Shown here: in pieces, positions 20,351-28,522 of the stretch
How the letters are laid out: the number at the start of each line of letters is the position of its first letter
Numbering within the stretch: the first letter of the stretch is position 1
DNA from: Micromonospora sp. WMMD1120
Lineage (GTDB): Bacteria > Actinomycetota > Actinomycetes > Mycobacteriales > Micromonosporaceae
DNA: 64,000 nt
Direction: 5' to 3'
Assembly (NCBI RefSeq): GCF_029626235.1
Contig: NZ_JARUBO010000005.1
Location: forward strand, 3,132,501 to 3,196,500
Translations under genes and position numbers: made by a program
Notes under the pieces: model-generated
What the model saw: only the letters and a program-made list of their open reading frames with translations
What the model was told of the DNA's origin: nothing
Database searches by the model: none

Positions 20351-21610
20351 TTACGGGGTTCCGGCCGGCACCAGTGCCCCGCTGGACGCGGAAACCCGGG
20401 CCTCGCGCCGTTCGATCCAGCTGAGCAGCGGCGTCGTCATGAGCGTCGTGACGAGCGCGACCAGCACGAGCACCGTGAAGAGCGACGAGTTCACCACGCC
20501 CGCCTCCAGCCCCACGTTCAACGCGATGAGCTGCATCAGGCCCCGGGCGTTCATCAGGGAGCCAACGCGCAGCGCGACGCTGTTCGGCTCGCCCATCAAC
20601 CGCGCCGCGCCCCAACAGGCGCCGAACTTCCCGGCGATCGCCACCGCCACGCAGGCGACGGCGAAGAGCAGCACCGCCGGATTGCCGAGCAACCCGAACT
20701 CGGTGCGCAGCCCGGAGAAGGTGAAGAACAGCGGCAGGAACACCGTCGCGGCGATCGGCGTCAGCGTGTCGACCACCTTGTCGGTCCTGGCGGAGTGCGG
20801 CATCACCACGCCGACAGCGAAAGCGCCGAAGACCGCGTAGAGCCCGATCTCGTCGGTGTAGAAGGCGACCAGGAAGAGTAGCGCCACGGTGCCCAGCAGG
20901 CGCGCCCGGTCGCCCGGAAGCCCCATCACGAAGCCGGTCACCCGCCGTCCGCCCAGCCACAGCGCCACCGCGAACAGCACCGCGCCGCCCGCGGTGACCA
21001 GGGCCGGACCGGCGGCGCCGGAGGCGAACGCCAGCACCACGGCCAGCAGGATCCACGCGACCGCGTCGTCGATCGCGCCCGAGGCCAGGGCGAGCAGCCC
21101 GAAGCGGGTGCCGGCGAGGCCGCGTTCGGTGATGATCCGGGCAAGCATGGGGAAGGCCGTGATCGCGAGCGCCACACCGACGAACGCCGCCGACACGCCG
21201 AGCGACACGCCGTCCGCGCGGATCGGGACGAACCCCGCCATGCTCACGACCAGCAGCACTCCCAGCACCAACGGAACCGTGACACCCGCCACCGACACCG
21301 CTCCCGCCGTGCCCGCGATTCTGGTCACCCGGTGCGAGGTGAAGGCGTACCCGGCCTGGAACATGAACAGCACCAGGCCGACCTGACCGACCACGTACAG
21401 GATCGGCAGCAACGGCGCGGGGAAGAGCGCGGCCTGCGCGCCCGGCCACAGCAGGCCGAGCAGCGACGGGCCGAGCAGCACCCCGGCGAGCATCTCGCTC
21501 ACCACCGGAGGTTGACCCACCCCGCCGAGGAGCCAGGAGACCAGCTTGCAGAAGAGCAGAATGACAGCGACCGCGATGAAGAACCGCGGGGCGAGTTCGG
21601 TGGGGGTCAC
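20351..21610 (-). CDS. CPA2-type cation:proton antiporter
   Basis: A 419-residue membrane protein of the Na+/H+ exchanger (CPA2, KefB/NapA-like) fold with about 12-13 hydrophobic segments. Motifs include PPVVSEMLAGVLLGPSLLG near the N-terminus, VGVALAITAFPMLARI, the ion-binding Asp pair in LASGAIDDAVAWILL, and MPHSARTDKVV. It should exchange a monovalent cation, or possibly an organic ion, for protons across the cell membrane. The GTG start overlaps the P450 stop (GTGA), so it is the last member of the leftward metabolic operon and could export the product or balance its charge. Confidence 0.88.
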   Translation of the reverse strand: MTPTELAPRFFIAVAVILLFCKLVSWLLGGVGQPPVVSEMLAGVLLGPSLLGLLWPGAQAALFPAPLLPILYVVGQVGLVLFMFQAGYAFTSHRVTRIAGTAGAVSVAGVTVPLVLGVLLVVSMAGFVPIRADGVSLGVSAAFVGVALAITAFPMLARIITERGLAGTRFGLLALASGAIDDAVAWILLAVVLAFASGAAGPALVTAGGAVLFAVALWLGGRRVTGFVMGLPGDRARLLGTVALLFLVAFYTDEIGLYAVFGAFAVGVVMPHSARTDKVVDTLTPIAATVFLPLFFTFSGLRTEFGLLGNPAVLLFAVACVAVAIAGKFGACWGAARLMGEPNSVALRVGSLMNARGLMQLIALNVGLEAGVVNSSLFTVLVLVALVTTLMTTPLLSWIERREARVSASSGALVPAGTP

Positions 21611-22860
21611 GTGTCTGCCTCCTCGAAGAACCGGGTGCACAACTTCAGTCGTCGGGCGTCGACGACCATCCAGGTGCCGTAGACGAGCTGCTTGACCGAC
21701 CGACCCACGTCGAAGAGCCGGTCGCGCTGCCGCATCACCGCCAGCCGGCGGCGACCGGGACCGCTGCGGCCCCGGGGCGTGAGGTACGCGGGACCGCGAC
21801 TCGGCAGGGAGCGGGTGTGCGCCACCGACGAGCTGACCGAGAACCGTTGCAGCACCTCCCGGGTCGCCGCGCGCAGTTGCACCGGGGCCGAGCCGCGTGC
21901 CGGACAGGCCCGGTTGGCGGTGACGCCGTACGGGATGAAGTGGGCGTCCTGCCGGCGCAGCGTCAACCAGCGGTCCGGGTCGAACTCGGCGTCCGCCGCC
22001 GGCCCGGTGCGCTGGTAGGCCGGGTAGTTGAAGAGCAGCACCGATCCGCTCGGGAGCACGTGCTCGCCGACGGTGATGGGCGCGGAGGTGATCCGGTGCG
22101 CGATACCGAACAACGGGTACACCCGCAGCGTCTCGTCGATGAGCCGGTCGAGAGAGCCGTCCGAGGTGTCCTCGACGGACTGGGCGCACAGCAGGATGTG
22201 TGCCATGGCCTCCGACATCTGCACCACCGCCGTGTTGAAGAACGCCCCCTGGAGGTACCAGGCGGTCTCCAGGGCGGTGAACGGCGGCGGCAGCACGACC
22301 GGGCAGGTCCCCGCCTCGATCCGGTGCAGCAGGTAACGCGTCAGCCGATCCCGCCGGGACATGTGCCGCAGGCTCATCCCCTTCAGCGCGGTGACCACGT
22401 CGTCGGCGTTCGCCACGATGAGGTCCCGGACGTCGCGCGGGCACCGTGCGCCGAACACCAGCTCGTACGAGACCTCGGCCCAGACCGGCATCATCAGGTC
22501 CCGCAGCCGCACGTGGGTGGTCCGGCCGGCCGGGAGCGTGTCCAGGGCCCGCCGGGTCGCGGCCGTCGCCAGCTCGTCGGAGCGCGCGTGGGGGACGGCG
22601 AGCACCTGCCGTGTCGTACGCGCGACCACCCGGTACCGCTCGCCGGGCTCCAGGTGCTCCTGGTGCATCTGCGGACCGGGGGCGAGCCAGTACCAGAACA
22701 GGTCCGACAGGCCGGCGCCGCGGCTGCGCCCGTCGGCGGCCGGATCGCCGTAGACCCGCTCGAAGTCCTCCGGCCCCACCAGCGGTCCGGGCACGGGGAT
22801 TCCTTCGGTCCCGTTCACCCGCTCGAAGATCCACTCCCGGAGGGCGATCACCGCCCTCAC
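21607..22860 (-). CDS. Divergent cytochrome P450
   Basis: A 417-residue haem-thiolate enzyme. The K-helix ExxR is intact (LIDETLRVYPLFGIAHR) and the haem-ligand Cys is at residue 319 in PYGVTANRACPARG. That loop has one residue more than the usual FGxGxRxCxG. The I-helix oxygen-activation motif, normally (A/G)Gx(D/E)T, reads QGAFFNT with Asn in place of the acid. About 98 residues follow the Cys, more than usual. No ferredoxin gene is adjacent. The GTG start overlaps the stop of the hydroxy-acid oxidase and the stop overlaps the antiporter start. Substrate unknown; the odd I-helix suggests unusual chemistry or reduced oxygen activation. Confidence 0.85.
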   Translation of the reverse strand: MRAVIALREWIFERVNGTEGIPVPGPLVGPEDFERVYGDPAADGRSRGAGLSDLFWYWLAPGPQMHQEHLEPGERYRVVARTTRQVLAVPHARSDELATAATRRALDTLPAGRTTHVRLRDLMMPVWAEVSYELVFGARCPRDVRDLIVANADDVVTALKGMSLRHMSRRDRLTRYLLHRIEAGTCPVVLPPPFTALETAWYLQGAFFNTAVVQMSEAMAHILLCAQSVEDTSDGSLDRLIDETLRVYPLFGIAHRITSAPITVGEHVLPSGSVLLFNYPAYQRTGPAADAEFDPDRWLTLRRQDAHFIPYGVTANRACPARGSAPVQLRAATREVLQRFSVSSSVAHTRSLPSRGPAYLTPRGRSGPGRRRLAVMRQRDRLFDVGRSVKQLVYGTWMVVDARRLKLCTRFFEEADT

Positions 22861-23846
22861 CGGGTCACCACCTGGTCGGGCGTCAGATCGGCCGGCCGCC
22901 GTGCCCCGGCCAGGGCGAGGACCTGATCCAGCTCGGTGGTCAGTCGCTCGAGCGTCTCCCGTACGCCGGCCGCCCCACCGGTCGCGAGCCCGCGCAGCAC
23001 CGGACGCCCGATGAGCACCGCTGTCGCCCCGAGCGCCAGCGCGACAGCCACGTCGGCGCCGTGGCGCACACCCCCGTCGAGCAGCACCGGAATCCGCCCC
23101 TGCACGGCTTCCGCCACCGGTGGGAGCGCGTCGAGCGTGGGGACCGCCCCGTCGAGCTGCCGTCCGCCGTGGTTGGACACCACCAGGCCGGCGGCGCCGT
23201 TGTCGACGGCGAGCCGGGCGTCGGCCGGATGCAGGACGCCCTTGAGGAGGATCGGCAGCCCGGTGACGCCACGCAGCCAGGCGATCCGGTCCCAACCCAC
23301 CGTCGCGTCCATCTCGATCGGGCGCACCCGGCCGGTGGCGTCCCGCATGTTCTCGCAGGCGTAGCCGGCGGGCAGGTCCGTGAAGCCGTTGCGCAGGTCA
23401 CGCTCGCGCCGCCCGAACACCGGGGAGTCCACTGTCACCACGAGCGCCCGGCAACCCGCCGACTCGGCGCGCTTGACCACGTACTCGGTGAAGGCGAGGT
23501 CGCGTTGCGGGTACAACTGGAACCACAGCGTCGCGCCCGCCGCCGCGATCTCCTCGACCGGCTGGGTGGCGGCCATGCTGACCACCATCGTCGTGCCGGC
23601 CGCCGCGGCGCCCCGCGCGGTGGCCGCCTCGCCGTCGGGGTGCGCGAGCCGGTGAAAGGCCGTCGGGGCGACCAGGACCGGCGTGGCCAGCGGGGTGCCG
23701 GCCACCGAGCACCGCAGGTCCCGCTCGCCGGTGGCCCGCAGCACCCGGGGCACGATCCACCGCCGCTCGAAGGCCCGTTCGTTGCCGGCCACCGTGCGCT
23801 CCCGCCCGGCGCCGCCCTCGAAGAAGTCCTGGTGCACCGGGTCCAT
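22857..23846 (-). CDS. FMN-dependent 2-hydroxy-acid oxidase (mandelate/hydroxymandelate oxidase-like)
   Basis: A 329-residue TIM-barrel flavoprotein of the glycolate/lactate/mandelate oxidase family, which oxidises an L-2-hydroxy acid to the 2-oxo acid. Visible elements are APTAFHRLAHPDGE, the flavin-site WFQLYPQRD with the active-site Tyr, VTVDSPVFGRRERDLRNGF, the FMN-phosphate Lys in ILLKGVLHP, the catalytic His and Arg in VSNHGGRQLDG, and DGGVRHGADVAVALALGA. The size and the short loop 4 favour the soluble oxidase type such as 4-hydroxymandelate oxidase. ATG 23846 follows the flavoprotein stop by one base. In context it likely acts on an aryl hydroxy acid. Confidence 0.87.
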   Translation of the reverse strand: MDPVHQDFFEGGAGRERTVAGNERAFERRWIVPRVLRATGERDLRCSVAGTPLATPVLVAPTAFHRLAHPDGEAATARGAAAAGTTMVVSMAATQPVEEIAAAGATLWFQLYPQRDLAFTEYVVKRAESAGCRALVVTVDSPVFGRRERDLRNGFTDLPAGYACENMRDATGRVRPIEMDATVGWDRIAWLRGVTGLPILLKGVLHPADARLAVDNGAAGLVVSNHGGRQLDGAVPTLDALPPVAEAVQGRIPVLLDGGVRHGADVAVALALGATAVLIGRPVLRGLATGGAAGVRETLERLTTELDQVLALAGARRPADLTPDQVVTR

Positions 23847-23847
23847 G

Positions 23848-25422
23848 TCAGCCCTCGACGCCGGCCAGGCAGCGCTCCAGGAACTCCCGCAGCGGCCGGA
23901 CGTGGACCTCGGGCCGGTCCCACCGGTTCTCCAGGTTCTCGGCGAGGTGGTGGGTGTCGACCAGCCGACCCCCGCTGTGGTAGCGGACGACCGGATGCAG
24001 GTACGCCGCGTCGTGCGCCTGCCCCACGACGTCCTGCGCCACCCGGGTCACCGTGATGTCGAACGGGTCGACCTGGTCGTGGGCGGGGCCGTACTCGAGG
24101 GTGACCACGAACGCCCGGTCGTGGTCGTGCCCGGCGGTACGCAGGCCGGTCGACGCGAAGTAGTCGACCGGCACCTCCTCGTGGTAGCGGGCCTCCGGTC
24201 CGGCGACGGTGAGCACGTCGGCGAGGAACCCGAACTGCTGCCACAGGGCCGAGGTGCGGTTGACCCGCTCGATGACGGCGGCGGTCATGGCGGCCGGGTC
24301 GGCGGCGAGGCTGGTGAACGGCCAGTCGGTGGCGTCGTACCGGCGGGCCAGAATCCGGTGCAGGGCGCGTACGGCGTAGCGGAAGCCGTGCACGAAACCG
24401 CTCGTGGACTTCTTGAAGTCGCGTTGCTGCGAGATCGTCCCGGCGAAGAACAACCCGCTGACGTTCACCGACTCCCATTCCTCGGTCTGCGCCGGGAACC
24501 GGTCGTTGATGGCGAGTCGGGGCCGGGCCGAGGCGTCGAAGATCGATGCGTCGAAACGGAATCCGGTGCACGCCAGCACCCTGTCGTAATGCAGCTCCTT
24601 CACCACCTCGTCGGCACGGGAGAAGCTGAACGTGACCCGGTAACCCGTGTCGTCGCGCTCGATGCTCTTGATCGTGCCGTCGAGGATCGCGTTCGCGGAC
24701 TTGAGTTGATAGGTGTCCAGGAAGTTGTTGTTGACCGCGCGCAGGTGCCCCACGTAGTGGGTGCGCCACGCCATCCGCACCGAGCTGGGCCCGGCGACGT
24801 GGATCAGCGTCGTGGTCTCCATGAGGTTGTCGGCGGTCTCGAAGGCGGAGTTGCCCTTGCCGATGATGAGGACCTTCTGGTCGAGGTAGTCACGTGGGTC
24901 GACGCTCATCACGTCGTACCCCTCGGCCAGTTCGAACCCGGGGATGTCCGGCTCGTAGGTCTTCGAGACGCCGGTGGCCACGATCACCGCGCGGGCCTCC
25001 CAGCGGCGGTCGCCGGCCTCGACGGTGAACACGTCGTGGTGCTTGGACACGCGGGTCACCCGGGTGCCGTAACTCACCTTGACGCCGGTCTTCGCCGCGA
25101 AGTCCGCCAGGTACCGCACCATCACGTCGGCGTCCGGGAAGTAGCGCTCGGTGTACTGCGTGAACAGCAGCGCCGGATCGTCGGTGAGCAGCGAGTTCCA
25201 GTCCAGCCGCAGATTCAGTTCCGGGTCGTCCGTCCCGGTGTGCGGTTTGTTGATGGAGATGAGGGTCCGGTGCCGTGGATAGGTGGCGAAGAAGGCCCCC
25301 GGTCCGTCGGCGCCCTCCAGCACCAGATAGTCGCGCTCGCCGTCGGCCTCGAGCAGGGCGGCGAGTTGGAGACCGGCCGGACCGGCCCCGATGATCAGGT
25401 AATCAAGCGTCACGGCGCTCAC
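23848..25422 (-). CDS. FOXRED2-like FAD-dependent oxidoreductase 1
   Basis: A 524-residue flavoprotein with two Rossmann folds: FAD-binding LIIGAGPAGLQLAALLEADG near the N-terminus, and the NAD(P)H-binding VLIIGKGNSAFETADNLME near residue 175. A conserved FFAGTISQQRDFKKSTSGFV completes the FAD site. It resembles single-component flavin monooxygenases and eukaryotic FOXRED2 in layout, plus a C-terminal domain of about 120 residues with AYLHPVVRYHSGGRLV. The reaction is unknown; N- or C-oxygenation or a dehydrogenation are both possible. It starts at GTG 25422 (or 25413), overlapping the lyase gene by up to 20 bases. A close paralog lies on the other arm. Confidence 0.85.
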   Translation of the reverse strand: MSAVTLDYLIIGAGPAGLQLAALLEADGERDYLVLEGADGPGAFFATYPRHRTLISINKPHTGTDDPELNLRLDWNSLLTDDPALLFTQYTERYFPDADVMVRYLADFAAKTGVKVSYGTRVTRVSKHHDVFTVEAGDRRWEARAVIVATGVSKTYEPDIPGFELAEGYDVMSVDPRDYLDQKVLIIGKGNSAFETADNLMETTTLIHVAGPSSVRMAWRTHYVGHLRAVNNNFLDTYQLKSANAILDGTIKSIERDDTGYRVTFSFSRADEVVKELHYDRVLACTGFRFDASIFDASARPRLAINDRFPAQTEEWESVNVSGLFFAGTISQQRDFKKSTSGFVHGFRYAVRALHRILARRYDATDWPFTSLAADPAAMTAAVIERVNRTSALWQQFGFLADVLTVAGPEARYHEEVPVDYFASTGLRTAGHDHDRAFVVTLEYGPAHDQVDPFDITVTRVAQDVVGQAHDAAYLHPVVRYHSGGRLVDTHHLAENLENRWDRPEVHVRPLREFLERCLAGVEG

Positions 25423-26920
25423 CGTACGAGTGGGAAATCAGAGATTTTTCAAGCTGTTCCAGAAGCGCGGCCGCCGTTCGTACGTCACCGTCGAGCGGCC
25501 GGTCCGGGTCGATCGGGGCAATTGCCTCCTCCAGCGCCCGCAGCGCGCGGTCGCAGCCCTTCGCCGTGGGACGGCGCGCTCCGACGTGGACCGCCTGGCG
25601 TAGCCCCAGCGCGAGCGAGCCGGTGATCAGGCGCAGCAGTTGCGCCTGGTCCAGGGCGCGCAGCGCGGCCTGCGTGCCGAGTGGGATGACGTCCTGGTTG
25701 TGCAGGTTGGTGGGCAGGCTCTGCGCGCTCGCCGGCACGGTGTCGCGCCTGATCTCGGTGATGAGCGCCGTCGACGCGAGTTGGACGCCCTGTAGCCCGT
25801 GCTGCTGACCCGGCCCGGCCGCGAGCATCGGCGGCAGCCCTCCGTTGCGTCCGGGGTCCACCAGCAGGTCGAGCTGGCGCTCGGCGAGGTTGCCGATCTG
25901 GGCGATCACCATGGAGAGGACGTCGGCGGCGAAGGCGGCGGGCTGGCCGAAGAAGTTGCCGCCGTGCACGACCTTGTCGTCGTCCGGAAAGAACAGTGGG
26001 TTGTCGCTCACCGCGCCGAGGTCGGCCGCCACGATGCCGTCGACGTAGCGCAGGGCGTCCTCGGCCGCGCCGAGCAGCTGCGGCGAGCACCTGATGCTGT
26101 ACGGCTCCTGTAGCGGTCTGCTGCCGGACGCCCGCAGGCCGGCGCAGGTCGCCCGCATCGCGGCGCCGACCTCGATCGCGCCCCGGTGACCGTAGGCGGC
26201 CAGCAGGGCCGGGTCGAGGAACTGCGGATCGCTGCCGAGCAGGTCGGCGAGGAGGCAGCTCAGTGTCCGCAGCACGCGGTGCGAGGCGCGGACCCGGTCC
26301 AGGGCGAGGGCCAGCGCCGCGGTGGTGAGCGACGTGCCGTTGACCAGCGCGAGCGCGTCCCGGCCGTCGAGCGGCAGCGGTTCCAGGCCCGCCTTCGCCA
26401 GGGCCTCCCCGGCGGGCATCCGGACGCCGTCCAGGTACGCGTGGCCCCGGCCGCGCAACGCCTGCGCGGCGGCGCCGAGCGGGATCAGGTCGCCGCTGGC
26501 CCCCACCGAGCCGAGCCGGGGCATCGCCGGTGTGAACGTCGTGCCGAGCATCGCCGCCAGCGCGTCGATCACGTGGGGCGAGACCCCGGACGCGCCCCGG
26601 GCCAGGGACCAGGCGCGGACCAGCAGGGTCGCGCGTACGACGTCCGGGGCGAGGTCCGGGCCCTGGCCGGCGCCGAGGTGGGCGAGGGTGTTGTCGGCCT
26701 GGTCGCGCTGGTCGGCCCGGCCCGCGTACCCGACGAGCGCCCCGAAACCGGTGGTGGCGCCGTAGATCGCCCGGTCGTCGCCGAGCGCCTTGCCGAGAAA
26801 CGTCCGGCCGGTCGCCACCCGGTCGCGTACCTCGTCGCCGATCACCACGGTGATCGGGCCCGCCGCGGCGCGCAGGTCGGCGGTGCGCAGCGGTTCCGCC
26901 AGATCCACATCAATCGTCAT
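25403..26920 (-). CDS. MIO-type aromatic amino acid ammonia-lyase (tyrosine ammonia-lyase-like)
   Basis: Removes ammonia from an aromatic amino acid to give an arylacrylate (or urocanate). The 505-residue protein has the Ala141-Ser142-Gly143 triad, in GSVGASGDLIPLG, that cyclises to the MIO electrophile. The catalytic Tyr53 is in YGATTGFG, and NGTSLTTAALAL and QEPYSIRCSPQ are conserved. At the selectivity site it reads LAHLGAGQGP: His81-Leu82 matches the His-Leu pair of known tyrosine ammonia-lyases, not the Phe-Leu of phenylalanine enzymes or the Ser-His of histidine enzymes. A tyrosine aminomutase is an alternative. First gene of the leftward arm, with a leaderless-type ATG at 26920. Confidence 0.88.
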   Translation of the reverse strand: MTIDVDLAEPLRTADLRAAAGPITVVIGDEVRDRVATGRTFLGKALGDDRAIYGATTGFGALVGYAGRADQRDQADNTLAHLGAGQGPDLAPDVVRATLLVRAWSLARGASGVSPHVIDALAAMLGTTFTPAMPRLGSVGASGDLIPLGAAAQALRGRGHAYLDGVRMPAGEALAKAGLEPLPLDGRDALALVNGTSLTTAALALALDRVRASHRVLRTLSCLLADLLGSDPQFLDPALLAAYGHRGAIEVGAAMRATCAGLRASGSRPLQEPYSIRCSPQLLGAAEDALRYVDGIVAADLGAVSDNPLFFPDDDKVVHGGNFFGQPAAFAADVLSMVIAQIGNLAERQLDLLVDPGRNGGLPPMLAAGPGQQHGLQGVQLASTALITEIRRDTVPASAQSLPTNLHNQDVIPLGTQAALRALDQAQLLRLITGSLALGLRQAVHVGARRPTAKGCDRALRALEEAIAPIDPDRPLDGDVRTAAALLEQLEKSLISHSYGERRDA

Positions 26921-26928
26921 GGATGCGG

Positions 26929-26976
26929 ATGCTAGAGACGGTTTCTCAGAGCGCTCTGAAATCGCGTCAGTACATT
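26929..26976. promoter_or_regulatory. Divergent leaderless promoters with shared palindromic operator
   Basis: Rightward, TACATT (26971-26976) ends 7 nt before ATG 26984. Leftward, TAGCAT (26934-26929 on the complement) ends 8 nt before ATG 26920. Between them TCAGAGCGCTCTGA (26946-26959) is a perfect 14-bp palindrome covering the expected -35 positions of both promoters. It should let one repressor control both arms at once. The regulator is not identified. Confidence 0.7.
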
Positions 26977-26983
26977 GCGCGGC

Positions 26984-28522
26984 ATGACGCACGATTGCCT
27001 GATCATCGGAGCCGGACCGGCGGGTCTACAGCTCGCGGCTCTGCTCGAGCGCGACGGTCACGACTATGTGGTGCTGGAGGGCGGACCCCGGCCGGGCACG
27101 TTCTTCGAGACCTATCCGCGGCACCGTCAATTGATCTCGATCAACAAGGTGTGGACCGGTTCCGAGGACCCGGAGTTCAACCTGCGGTCGGACTGGAACT
27201 CACTGCTGTCCGACGATCCGGCGCTGCTGTTCAAGAACTACAGCACGCGTTACTTCCCCGCCGCCGACGACCTGCTGCGTTATCTCGCCGACTTCGCGCG
27301 GAATCTCCGGGTCCACTACGACACCCGGGTGACGGCGGTGTCGAAGACCGCCGACGTGTTCACCGTCGAGGCCGGCGACCGGAGGTGGGAGGCCCGCACT
27401 GTCGTCGTCGCCACCGGTGTCTCCGCGCTGTACGTGCCGCCGATCGAGGGCGCGGACCTGGTCGAGCGCTACGACACCGTCTCCGTCGACCCCGCCGACT
27501 TCGTCAACCAGCGCGTGTTGGTCATCGGTAAGGGAAACTCGGCGTTCGAGACCGCCGACGCGCTGATCGAGACGGCGGCGACGATTCATGTCGCCGGGCC
27601 GCACTCCATCCGGTTGGCCTGGCAGACCCATTACGTCGGGCACCTGCGCGCGGTGAACAACAACTTCCTGGACACCTATCAGCTCAAATCGCAGAACGCC
27701 GTCCTGGACGGCACCGTGGAGCAGATCAGTCAGCGCGAGGGCGGCGGTTTCCGGGTGCTCTTCCGGTACGCCCGGACGGTCGAGAATCTGCGCGAGCTGG
27801 AGTACGACCGGATCATCCTCTGCACCGGTTTCCGCTTCGACGCATCCATTTTCGCCGAGTCCGCCCGACCGGAGCTGGTGATAAACGACCGGTTCCCGGC
27901 GCAGACCCCGGCCTTCGAGTCGGTGAACGTCAGCGGCCTCTACTTCGCCGGCACCCTCACTCAGCAACGTGACTTCAAGAAGTCCACCAACGGCTTCATC
28001 CACGGCTTCCGCTACGCCACCCGGGCGCTGCACCACATCCTCCGCGAACGGCACCACGGGAAGCCCTGGCCGGACCGGCGGATCGCGCTGACGCCGGAGG
28101 CGATCGCCGACTCGATCATCGCCCGGATCAACGTGACCTCGGCGCTGTGGCAGCAGTTCGCGGTGCTCGGTGACGTCGTCACGGTGGAGGGCGAGACCGC
28201 CCGGTACCGCGAGGAGATGCCGGTCGCCTACCTGCGCGACGCGGAGCCGGACGTGTTCGCGTTCGTGGTCACCCTCGAGTACGGCCCCGACCACGATCAC
28301 GTCGACCCGTTCGACATCACGGTGCCGCGCCCGGCCGAGAACGACGCGACAGCCGCCCACGACGCCAGCTATCTCCACCCCGTCGTACGGGTGCGGCGCG
28401 GCGGGCGGGTCGTCGCCGAGCACCACCTGGCGGAGAACCTGGAGAACACCTGGGACCTGCCGACGGTGCACCGGCAGCCGCTCGAGGTCTTCGTCAAGGG
28501 CGTCCTCGCCGATGCCCGCTGA
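26984..28522 (+). CDS. FOXRED2-like FAD-dependent oxidoreductase 2
   Basis: A 512-residue paralog of the leftward flavoprotein, collinear throughout and alike at well over half the positions by eye. FAD site LIIGAGPAGLQLAALLERDG, NAD(P)H site VLVIGKGNSAFETADALIE, and FAGTLTQQRDFKKSTNGFIH are intact, and the shared C-terminal domain includes ASYLHPVVRVRRGGRVV. The pair probably arose by duplication and may act in sequence or as a heterodimer. ATG 26984 is directly downstream of a -10 box, so no leader is expected. Its last 11 bases overlap the adenylating enzyme gene. Confidence 0.85.
   Translation: MTHDCLIIGAGPAGLQLAALLERDGHDYVVLEGGPRPGTFFETYPRHRQLISINKVWTGSEDPEFNLRSDWNSLLSDDPALLFKNYSTRYFPAADDLLRYLADFARNLRVHYDTRVTAVSKTADVFTVEAGDRRWEARTVVVATGVSALYVPPIEGADLVERYDTVSVDPADFVNQRVLVIGKGNSAFETADALIETAATIHVAGPHSIRLAWQTHYVGHLRAVNNNFLDTYQLKSQNAVLDGTVEQISQREGGGFRVLFRYARTVENLRELEYDRIILCTGFRFDASIFAESARPELVINDRFPAQTPAFESVNVSGLYFAGTLTQQRDFKKSTNGFIHGFRYATRALHHILRERHHGKPWPDRRIALTPEAIADSIIARINVTSALWQQFAVLGDVVTVEGETARYREEMPVAYLRDAEPDVFAFVVTLEYGPDHDHVDPFDITVPRPAENDATAAHDASYLHPVVRVRRGGRVVAEHHLAENLENTWDLPTVHRQPLEVFVKGVLADAR

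Noticed and set aside
21607..23295. N-terminal extension of the P450 into the oxidase gene
   Set aside because: The extension would be antisense-like Arg/Gly sequence in another frame of the oxidase; GTG 22860 overlapping the oxidase stop gives a normal P450 length.
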